From Rhodamnia argentea (Eukaryota; Streptophyta; Magnoliopsida; Myrtales; Myrtaceae), in assembly GCF_020921035.1 (NCBI RefSeq), contig NC_063156.1, forward strand, positions 26,522,283 through 26,586,282: DNA of 64,000 nucleotides, in the 5' to 3' direction. Of the stretch, positions 54,817 through 64,000 are shown one piece after another. The stretch's first letter is position 1. Every line of letters begins with the position of its first letter. Made by a program: the position numbers and the translations under genes. The notes under the pieces are model-generated. The model did not search any database. It worked only from the letters and a program-made list of their open reading frames with translations, and was not told where the DNA came from.

Positions 54817-57800
54817 CTTTCTCTTTCTCTCTCTCTCTCTCTCTGCTTCTCAATGGAATAGCCGGACGAAAAAATGACAGGTTTTGGTTTTTTTCCTTGT
54901 TCTTGTTCCTGGTCTCTTATCTTGATCTGGATCGAGTTCTTCTTTCTTCTCTTGTCTCGGTTTTGGCAGAGAGAGAGAGTGAGAGAGAGTTAAGGTGGGT
55001 GAGGTTGCATTGAAGACAGGGTCTTTTGAAGCTGTTCTTGTGCGCTTGTGGAGTTTTCTTGAGTTCGCTTTTGGGGAGTTCCCAAACGGCCACTTGGGTT
55101 TTTCAAAAAATTTCCCGTCAGGCTTGCTTTATCGACGATGTCGGGACTTTCGACCTCGCTCCAGACTCTTATTTACAGGTCGTGCCACTTCGGGAACAGA
55201 GATCCAACTCCACACGCCCACCTGTCATCTTCTTCTTCTTCTCTCCTTCCGCCCCCCCTGAGGAATCAGACACGGCCCCACTGAAAATGAAATTGCTTTC
55301 AACGAATCAAAACGAAACAACGGGGAAGAAACTTGACCATCGCCAAGAAACGCACGTTGACCTCCCGGGGCTGGTCAGTGACAGTGGATCTGTACACATT
55401 GGAACATTATCCAATCGTTCGTAGTAATGTCATTAACTCAGCCAAACGAGGAAGCAACTAACTAACCATTCATTAGAGCATCGAATTTAGGTGAAAAGAT
55501 CAGTAACAAAGGATGGATCCCAACAAAAGAAAGAGGTGGGTTTGCGGGTGGGTTGGCCAACCGCATCATAACGAGGAATCGAGGATGATCTGATGATCTT
55601 ATCTCTTTTCGTTTTGCCCACAAAAGATAAGGGGAAAAAATGAAAAAAAAACGCTATGTTAGTCCACATGGACATGAGTGCTTGATGCGAGGACAGGTTT
55701 TGATGTTTCCGACGAGGTGGGGAGTCCATTTCATGCGATCTTACCGTTATTTATGGGGAGGGGGTTTTATGCAACTCTTTTGAAGTTTCTCGCTTTGTCC
55801 GACCAAAGAGATGTAAAGGGTTTGACGGTTGGTCACCATCACTGGCTAAGTTCGAGTTTAATGAAGGCATTCAGGCTAGCATTTAAGAGACGGGACATTT
55901 CGACCACTATAAGACCCTATTAGCTTCTTCTTTTTTTTTTTTTCTTTTTTTTTTTTGTTAAACATCCCGATTAATAGACCTGATGTTGATGGCGGAGCGA
56001 GTAGGTTATGAGCCCGTCTAGATCTTTTACCTAAGAGCCACGAGTGTCCAAAGGCATCTTTGAGCGGGTCTAGACCCTATTGCTATTGTGCTCGGTCCGT
56101 ACTAGCTCACAAGCACTATTTTAAACTTTTCTATTGAAATAACATTAGTGTGGGATATTCTAAAAATTTTAAGGATATTGTGCTGGATGAGATTTTGTGG
56201 GGCTACTGTCAAATGTTCTAAAAGTTTAAGCTATTGGAAGAAGGCGCGACTTCATATTCTGTGAATTCGTATAATAAGACTTATATTGGCAGTGGAGGAT
56301 ATAGAGTTTTAATTTGAAGATGAAGGCACGAGGAATTTCGACAAAATATAATGCTTAGTGAATGAAATCCAGAGATCTTAGTGTGAAAATTTGGAAAATT
56401 TTAGGAATCACTCAAGCGTCGCCCTTGTTTATAGAAAAATAAATGATTCGAAAAATATATTTCTAAAAATGATTATTTATATCCCTCGCAAAAAGAATGA
56501 ATAAAAAAATTCATCATCTACGAAATATTGAGACATAAATTGTCGCCCATGATAAAAATTTATTAATTATTTCAAGCAATACATGTCATCATTTTAAGGA
56601 AGATGTTATCCAAATTATTCATTTTTTGTGAAACAAAAGGAGTCTAATTAAAAAATCCAAACATCTTAATATTGAGGGAGCAACACTGCCAACCTTCCTA
56701 TATGATCCGTCCTTTGCACGTCGGATCCCATAGCATGAAGGTAAATTCCCGTGCAGTTTCCATATTATATTGGGCTTTATATTATACAACCATCAATCGT
56801 AAAACAATATCATGAAAAAAAAAATACTTATTTTTGTGGCGTCGCATGTATAACAGAGTTTCCTTTTTTTTTTTTTTTGTCAAAATACAACACAGAGCGA
56901 ATAGCGCACGCTGTTTATATTTTTGGGGTAAACGTAGAACGAGCACACCGATTAAAAGAGACTACACGTTCACGCAGACTACGAAGCTAGAAATGCACGA
57001 AGAACCTCACGATCACTTTGGATTACGGCGCTTTAAAAAGGGTGTGATTGATATGTATTCCTCCTCCATCGTGAATATTGAACTCTTCATAGCGGAGAAG
57101 ACCCTTTTGTCTAGCGAAAAAAATGAAAATGTCGGAAAAACTCGACATGTTCCCTAATTGGTAATGCTCATCGTTCTCTATTTTAGCGGAATTGGTCTCA
57201 AAATGACACGAAATCAGGAACCAAAACAAAGCATCCGAGGCAAATCGAATTCGGTTTTGTTTGGTTGGGGGGTAGACCGTAGAGAAGCATCCGATGCAAA
57301 AATTGCGATTCATTTATTTCGTGACTTGTCGTTTTGTGTCGCCGTTAATCATTTCCGTCGTCTTTTCAAGCAGGCAGACAAACAAACCTTCAACGACGGA
57401 CCTCGGACGAAGACAGCCAGGAGAACGATCGCCCCTGAATCTCCGATCTCCCTCCCTCCCTCCCTCTTCACCCCAGATCGCACGGCCCAGATTCGATCTG
57501 GGGAGGGCCCGGAAAGCAAGGGGGTGGTAAACGGTGGGGCCTACGCGAGCGAACAGGAGCATCCACCACCGGATCTTAATGCTCTCTCTCTCTCTCTCTC
57601 TCTTCTCTATCCACTTTGCACACTGTTTGAATTTCAAAAAGCGAATTCGATCGTTGCGTCTCCTCAGCTTTTTTTTTTTTTTTACCAATTTTTTTTATGG
57701 GGGGCTCCTACGTACACTTTCGTTGTACCTTTTCACACGATCGGACCGTCTTTCGATGTTCAGCTTTCGTTACTGGACGATTCTCGTTTCTGATACTCCC

Positions 57801-58769
57801 CCGTGTGATTCGACCGTTCCATTCGCACCATCGTTTGCGCTCTCCATCTCTCTCTTCCTCGAGGTGTTTTGAAATTTCGGCTATTTTTCGATGGAAACGG
57901 AACTGATATTGAATTGATCGGTGAGACTCGATATAGATTTTGTATTGAATCGTAATCCGTGAAGCTTGCTTCTCGATATATAAGTTGCCGAACTTCGATT
58001 TCGCCTGCAAAAGAACTGCCGATGCGATACTTTCGCTTTAGAAAAATTGGGCATTACATTTGTTACCACCAAAAGGGTTAATTAAAATAAGCGTCCTCGA
58101 CAAAACTTTTCTTGAGTTTAAGTACTCAATCAAACCAAATCGATAACTTTAAAATGAAGGAATGATATGATCATGTGCCCTTCTCTTAATCAGCTCAGGT
58201 CCCTAACATCCTCATCATTGCCTAATGGCCCATCTTCCGAATGTGTGCATGTGGCAAGTACAACGAAAACCTTGTTGGATGTCTTAATTCAATCCCTTCT
58301 CTAGATCTGATTTAAGAAATCAAGACAAAAGCAAATGGGTATTTTGTTTATTGAAGGCCAAAGTATAGGTGGCTATTGTACCGGTGTGTTAGATCCAAAT
58401 GACCGCTCGAGCATGCGATTTGCGACTAACTTTGACCAACCGACTCGGAGAAGAAAAGCGACGATTAAATTCGATACTCGAAAGGCGATGAATCATGATG
58501 TAAATGTAATCGATTTTAAATCACGACAGCGAATGTAAATTGAATTCTATGCGTACGTCGTGTACGAGTGCTGTGAAAATTTCTTAATCTAACGAGCCAT
58601 GTATATTGTTTGTACAGCAAAATAGGCCGATAGAGAGAATTAAACACGCACAGCAAATGCGCTTTTGGAAAATCGGATTCCTGTACTGGCAGTGGACCCC
58701 TATTAAAGAATTAACTGACTGCATCTCCTGTACAATTAGCTGCACATTTTAAGTTTGGATACGCCTCTT
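54817..58769. other. Intergenic DNA upstream of RopGAP
   Basis: The RopGAP leader and promoter should lie in 54817-55100 (CT-rich on the plus strand, GA-rich on the gene strand). 55935-55966 is a poly-T run. 56400-56650 has MITE-like words ending 'tttttgtgaaacaaaaggag'. 57340-57900 is a GC- and CT-rich stretch ((ct)n at 57578-57604) that looks like a leader or promoter, yet I find no coding exon after it; a noncoding transcript or a decayed gene start is possible. Confidence 0.4.
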
Positions 58770-59024
58770 TCACACCATAATCTGATCCAGAAAATGAAGA
58801 TTGCCACCGGCTTGAGCTTTCGTGGTGCGTGCTAGGATTCTATCCAGGTTTGTCATGGCGGTCCGAGGAAAAACTTCTATCGCATAACTAGTCCCGAAGC
58901 CGAGATGGTTGCCTCGAACATTACCGGGACGCTCGCCTCTGCCAATCCCGACTCCGCCGGCGATGCCCCTTAGACTGCACGTACATGATTGCATCGTCTG
59001 GGTTAAGTCCATGCGAAAATGCAA
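58770..59024 (-). other. Protein-like open frame of 84 codons, unassigned
   Basis: On the minus strand this frame reads MHFRMDLTQTMQSC ... LRGIAGGVGIGRGERPGNVR ... HLGFGTSYAIEVFPRTAMTN ... GGNLHFLDQIMV. It has balanced composition and is GC-richer than its surroundings, so it may be a gene fragment or the last exon of a lost gene. I do not recognise the family and see no splice partner with confidence. Confidence 0.3.
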
Positions 59025-60350
59025 ACAAGATTACATTTCGACAATGTCTTAGCTCAGGGCTTCTAGATGGTGGGCCTAGCAATGTCCAATTGCAATAACT
59101 CTTTTCTTGGATTGTCTCCTCCTAATTGAGGCCATAGCAAGCCCAGATTCTGAACTGTGGGAGGCCCATGGCCCAGTTCTTTCTTGTAAAAGAGTTGCTT
59201 TCTAATTTCAGAGTCTAACATGGTGACGGATTGGATAGTTAAGGCGCAAAGAAAAAATGCCAATCCACCTCATGCTCTCTGCGCCTTTGTCATGTGGACA
59301 TCTTTCGGGCTTTCCCCCCATGAGTTTATTATATCAATGAACGGTTTAGTTCCGACAAAAAAAAAAAGAAAAAAGTTACAAAAGTTCTAAATAAATCGTT
59401 GATGTAAAGACACGCTCGCACCTCGCCGACATTTCTGGGTTGGGACGGGTTAATCTTGATTTCCTTGATCGCAAGCAGCACGGCCAAGAGAGATGCAGAA
59501 ACCTAAGTAGAATCGATACGGACACACGATAGAATGCGACATGCCAACACGTCATTTTAAAAAAAAAAGAGAATTCTGACAATTTGGAACACGTTGCATA
59601 TTAAATGCATATTTTTATATATATATGATGGATTATATTAATCGATGAGTTTCTTCTTCTTCTGTTATATCATGATTATTTTTTTTTATTGGTTGAATAT
59701 ATTAATTTTGGGGTGACTGGACATATAACTTAAGTGTATATTTGCGATAAATTTACATTTTGGTCCCTATTTTATTGAAAATACTTAAAATTGATTTGTG
59801 TTTATTAAAATGACATGTCGGGATGCTGGACTCACACGTCGCTAATGTGTTTGAAGCACTAATCACGGGTCGATTGCATGTCGAAGAGGGTCAAGAGAGT
59901 GTCGGACACGACACATAGACCCGAGAGAATGTCTATGCTTCTAGGGGAACCAAACCGAACCTTGGGTGGCTTGATCGAGACGGAGCTGGAGAGGATTTGT
60001 CCCGGAACCGTGTCGTGTGCAACATATCTTGGCTCTGGCCGGGAAACACAGTATGAGCGATCAACGGGCGTGTTCCATTCATTTATATACGAATGGTACT
60101 GCTTGTCTGCCAAAAGTTGGCCACGCATTAGGAGTATTGATTTCTTTTCAATGGCGTTTGAAAAACGTATCAAATTTTTTTATTTTTAAAGGCTAAACAG
60201 AGATCGAAGGATTGGATTGGGGTGATTGCGCCGCCACTCGCCTTTGGCGGGATCTCAAAGAGGGCCGTGGCCCTCATCGTGAGCAAACAAAGGCCCACTT
60301 GCCCTCGGCGGTGGCTGAACGATGGCCGGCTCCTTCTCCTAAAAAAAATG
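59025..60350. other. Intergenic DNA, nothing recognised
   Basis: AT-rich in 59570-59800. A mixed-composition stretch at 59830-60170 is open on both strands but has no recognisable domain. Confidence 0.35.
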
Positions 60351-61088
60351 GGGAAAAATCTAAAAAGAGGCATGAAATTCTCTTATTTTTTTTAAATAAG
60401 AGCCCAAAGTGAACTTTATTTCAACTAAAGACCCAAAGTGATATAGTGCGTTTCAATTAAGGGCCTGAAGTGGCCATAATATTTCAAAAAAAGGTCCGGC
60501 TTAAAGGGCGTTTTCATCATTTCACATTTTTTATTTTTTTTCATTTTTTTTTTTTTCCATTATTTAAAAAAAAAAGCTACACATAGGCGAGAGGGCTGCC
60601 CCACTCACCCGTGGCCGCCGGCCCACCGTTGGTGGGGGTCGGCGAAGGCCGACAAGGGGGCCGAAGGCCGGCGAGGTTGCCTGCCCTCACCGAGGCACCA
60701 ACGACCCCACCAGCCTTTACCGCCCCTGCCTACCGCCCTCGGGATGGGGCGATGGCCACAGGCGAAAGGGTTGCCCCACCCGTATGTGTACGTCCACTTT
60801 CTTCTCTCTCTTTTTAATTTTTTTTTAATTTTTGAGAAAATAGATTAAAAAAAAGGTATAATAAAAAAGGAAAAAAATCAAATAAGTAAAAAGACTAAAA
60901 TGCCCTTGAAATTATGCCTTTTTTTTGAAATTTTATTGTTATTTCAAACCCTTATTTAAAATAATATTCATTTCAAGCCCTTATTTGAGAAAATAATGAC
61001 ATTTCGAGTCCTTATTTGAAACTGGATTCACTTGGGGTCCTTATTTGAAAAAACGCGAGGACTTTGGGCTATTTTTTGGATTTTTCCC
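60351..61088. mobile_element. Fold-back element of the 'aaataagggcc' family
   Basis: The ends gggaaaaatctaaaaa (60351-60366) and ttttttggatttttccc (61072-61088) are inverted repeats. Inside, left-arm modules ('tttcaattaagggcctgaag') face inverted right-arm modules ('caagcccttatttgagaaaa'). The GC-rich core at 60600-60780 has repeated gcgag/ggccggcg words and no transposase. The target duplication is unclear because both flanks are A-rich. Confidence 0.75.
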
Positions 61089-62254
61089 AAAAAATATACA
61101 TATTCTCATCTAAAGATAATTGAAAAGTTAATGAGATATTTCAATTGCGTTTTGAGTGTACTAATTTTTCTTTCATTAGTTCGAAGCCATAGTGAGCGGT
61201 GACAATATATAATCCCGTTTGGAGACATTATTAGATTAATGTTGGCTATCGTTAAAAGTCCCAAATTCATACTTCATAATATATTTTTATTCCAAAATAA
61301 AATTCGTTTAACAAAAATTTCAAAACTGGCATCACAAGACTTTCCGTGAGACGATACTTGAAACGAGGGATCGCATGAGGGCAATTTGAGATTTTCAATA
61401 ACATTAACCCCCGAAATTTAATGTTGGGCTTCCTAAAGTTAAATATATAAAGTTTGGATGGGGTAATCCGTAACTTTAAAAAGTTGCGAGTTATAGCATC
61501 ACGATATCAAATTTGGAGGGATAATTTGTAAGTTTTTTAAAGTAAGGGATCATTGTGCGATAATGTCAAAGTTAACCGGGTTTGAGACAATTATCCTAGT
61601 AAATAATATGTTTAAGTGACAATGTGTTGAAAATCCTAAAACTTGTTATTAATGTCCTATTAAGTATTAAAATTTTCAAAAAATGCCATTGAACCCTAAA
61701 ATTTACTAAGAAGTGCAATTAAGTTTTAAATTTTTAAAAAATATAATTAAGCCCTAAAATTTATTAAATTGGCCAAATTAAATCCTTCCGTTTGATTACA
61801 TATGTTGGAAATATAATATTTAATTATATTTTAGTGACAAGTTTTAAGATTTGATCGTTTTTTCGTGATAAATTTTTAGAATTTAATTATACTTTAATTA
61901 TAGACGATAAATTTTAAGATTTTCACCGCAGTTATTTATGTCTGTGTTTGGAAAAGGAAGTGAAAATCGGGGGAGAAAACAAAAACGAAAAAGAAGAAGA
62001 AGAAGAAGAAGAAGAAGAAGAAGAAAGCCAATCGGTAACAGTGACTTCGGTTCTTTTCTTCTTCCCCTTCCCCAAGAAATGCCTGAGAACAGTCTCCACT
62101 CTTCGATTCAACCCCTTCCCTTTCCATCGAAGCATCAAATTTCTTCATAAGATCCTGCAATCTCATCACCACCACCACCATCATCTTCCCCAAAAGCTTG
62201 AAATCACTGGAACCCCATCTCTGTAATCCATAACACGTACGCACAGACAGAGCG
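61089..62254 (+). promoter_or_regulatory. Upstream region and leader of the NPL4 gene
   Basis: 61380-61900 is AT-rich with a degenerate ~55-bp tandem word ('ttaagccctaaaatttatta'). (gaa)n lies at 61990-62026. CA-rich leader-like DNA follows up to the ATG at 62255. No other gene is visible. Confidence 0.45.
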
Positions 62255-63238
62255 ATGTTGCTTCGAATCCGTTCCAGGGACGGCCTCGAGCGTCTCAAGG
62301 TCGACGACCCGCAGGCCACCGTCGCCCAGCTCAAGGCCCTGATCCAATCCCAGCTCCAAATCCCGCTCCAGAGCCAAACCCTCTCCACCAACCAAAACCT
62401 CCTCTTGGCCAAAACCCACGACGATCTCGCCCAATTCACCGACATGTCGGCCCCCCACGCCCCACTGTCGTCCCTCGGCGTCGGCCACGGCTCCATGGTC
62501 TTCGTCCACTACGAGGGCGAGCGCAACGTCTCCCGCCCCGCCGCTTTCTCCCCTGCCGGCTCCTTCGGCCGCAAGATGACCATGGACGACCTGATCGCCA
62601 AGCAGATGCGGGTCGCCCGCCAGGAGACTCCGCACTGCGAGCTCGTGTCGTTCGACCGCGACGGCGCCAACGCGTTCCAGCACTACGTCAATGAGACGCT
62701 CGCCTTTGCGGTGAAGCGGGGCGGGTTCATGTACGGGACGGTGTCGGAGGAGGGGAAGGTTGAGGTGGACTTCATCTACGAGCCGCCGCAGCAGGGGACG
62801 GAGGAGAACTTGCTGTTTCTTAGGGACCCGGATGAGGAAAGGCTGGTGGAGGCCATCGCTGTTGGGCTGGGGATGAGAAGGGTCGGGTTTATCTTCAATC
62901 AGACAGTGAGTCAGGACAAGAAGGATTACACATTGTCGAATCGAGAGGTCTTGCAGGCGGTGGAGTATCATGCGGAGAGCGGCCTGAAGGAGTGGGTGAC
63001 CGCGGTAGTGAAGCTGGAGGTGAATGAGGATGGTGGGGCTGATGTGCATTTTGAGGCTTTTCAGATGAGTGACATGTGCATTAGGCTGTGGAAGGAAGGG
63101 TGGTTTGAAACCGAGATCGGTGAGGACGCGGATCCGAAGCTCTCGAAGATGAAAAAGGATGTGATGGTGGGAGTCAAGGATACTGGGGAGGTGGATAACG
63201 ATTTCTTCTTGGTGGTGGTCAAGATTTCCGACCATCAG
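62255..63238 (+). CDS. NPL4-like protein, first coding exon (gene continues past right edge)
   Basis: A single long exon of 328 codons ends at a clean donor (CAG|gtatg). NPL4 works with UFD1 as a cofactor of the AAA ATPase CDC48, delivering ubiquitinated proteins for unfolding and degradation at the ER and in the nucleus. The first ~80 residues (MLLRIRSRDGLERLKVDD ... GSMVFVHYEG) form the ubiquitin-like UBX-type fold. The MPN-type NPL4 domain follows from about residue 108 (MTMDDLIAKQMRVARQE). Segments such as GGFMYGTVSEEGKVEVDFIYEPP and RRVGFIFNQTVSQDKKDYTLS are characteristic of plant NPL4. The N-terminal zinc finger of the animal protein is absent, as is usual in plants. The family is about 410 residues, so roughly 80 should be encoded beyond the window. 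Confidence 0.93.
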
Positions 63239-64000
63239 GTATGTTTGCTTGCCATGTGTTTATTTTTATTTTGATAGAACTTACCATAAAGACCGCGTTA
63301 CTATTGCTGTTGTTGATTTTGGCGGTTTATAGAGGTCTGCGTGCAAGCATAGCTTATTTATTTATTTTTTTGGGTATAGATTCACCAAAAGATATTAGAT
63401 TTGTCGATCGTAGTTGTATTTACTGTTGTACATGGTGCTAATCCTGTTTTGATAGGGACTATTTCCAAAGTTCGTGTGATCCTGCCATGTACTTTTGTGC
63501 AAGTTTCTTTCTTGATTTTGATTACAATAAAGTGAACTTGGAATGTTTATAATATCATCATTAGGTGCTGAAGGAGGAAAGATATAGTTCCTTTGTGTAG
63601 AAAAAGCTCAAGCTGAATAAGAAAAGGAAGAGATTATTTGCTTTTGGCTTCCACAGTCAGTTATGTTTTTCAAATAGGTCTGTATCTTTATCACATCACA
63701 TTCCTGGGATGGGGGCAGTGATAGCAAGACTGCTGCTGGTCTGGCACTAGAATGAATAGAGAAGATCTGTTCTAGAGAGCATCAAGAAGATTGAGAAACA
63801 GCAAATGAGAGAGGATTTTCCAATATAACTAGTTGTCCAAATACTGTTTATCTCCTGAGCTGACCACTTCCTATGGGAATATAGATTGGATGAATAAATG
63901 CCAAACAGTCAAGTTGGCAGTGAGGAGGTGCTCACCTTAACCTGGGTTCAGGTTGAGAATATGTGAGGCCCAAGTTATGAAGACGCTGCTTGAAGGAGTC
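63239..64000 (+). other. Intron 1 of the NPL4 gene
   Basis: This is T-rich sequence starting at the donor gtatg with no acceptor followed by an NPL4 continuation before the window ends. I expect the next exon to the right. Confidence 0.75.

Noticed and set aside
57158-57793. 211-codon plus-strand frame
   Set aside because: It runs through CT and poly-T tracts, and its composition is not protein-like.
62204-63235. 343-codon antisense frame over NPL4 exon 1
   Set aside because: Shadow of the NPL4 frame caused by GC-rich third positions; the His/Leu-rich translation has no family resemblance.

Overview
This is plant nuclear DNA, almost certainly from a woody eudicot. The genes have many introns with GT-AG borders, the intergenic DNA is AT-rich and full of small inverted-repeat transposons, and there are two eukaryotic tRNA-Pro genes. 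The protein families are an auxin biosynthesis flavin monooxygenase, a B3 auxin response factor, a CRIB-type RopGAP and NPL4. The style of the short repeats (fold-back elements built from 'aaataagggcctgaagtg' modules around a GC-rich core) reminds me of Myrtaceae such as Eucalyptus. That taxon is an inference, not something the window proves.

Layout. Positions 1-103 hold the first codons of a secreted protein gene that leaves the window on the left (minus strand). From 104 to 4740 I see only intergenic DNA with degenerate repeats. Positions 4741-21880 are a 17 kb head-to-tail array of nine units of about 1.85 kb. Eight units carry an inserted hAT-like MITE flanked by the 8-bp duplication gttggcaa. 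The ninth keeps the uninterrupted target site. Unit 6 is further interrupted by a 1138-bp solo LTR with a 5-bp target duplication (atcac). No convincing protein gene lies in the array.

The gene-bearing right part begins with a YUCCA-type monooxygenase (23172-25702, +, four exons, one GC-AG intron) with a Harbinger/Tourist-like MITE just behind its stop codon. Repeats follow, together with a frameshifted fragment of a sugar-phosphate/nucleotide-sugar translocator (27979-28288, -). Next is a 13-exon clade-B auxin response factor (30864-37020, +) with an eroded PB1 domain. Then come a small plastid-targeted protein of unknown function (39868-40766, +), a classical SDR dehydrogenase (41212-43230, -), an inverted pair of tRNA-Pro genes (AGG and UGG; 45721-46104), a small acidic protein (50161-50556, +), a CRIB-RopGAP (52106-54816, -) and the first coding exon of NPL4 (62255-63238, +), which runs off the right edge.

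Working together. YUCCA makes auxin and the ARF reads it; they sit about 5 kb apart on the same strand. RopGAP belongs to the ROP GTPase switch, which auxin also feeds into, and NPL4 is a CDC48 cofactor for ubiquitinated proteins. There is no operon-like organisation and the clustering may be chance. The most unusual structure is the tandem array with its nested MITE, its internal empty site and its later solo LTR, which together give an ordered history of the locus.
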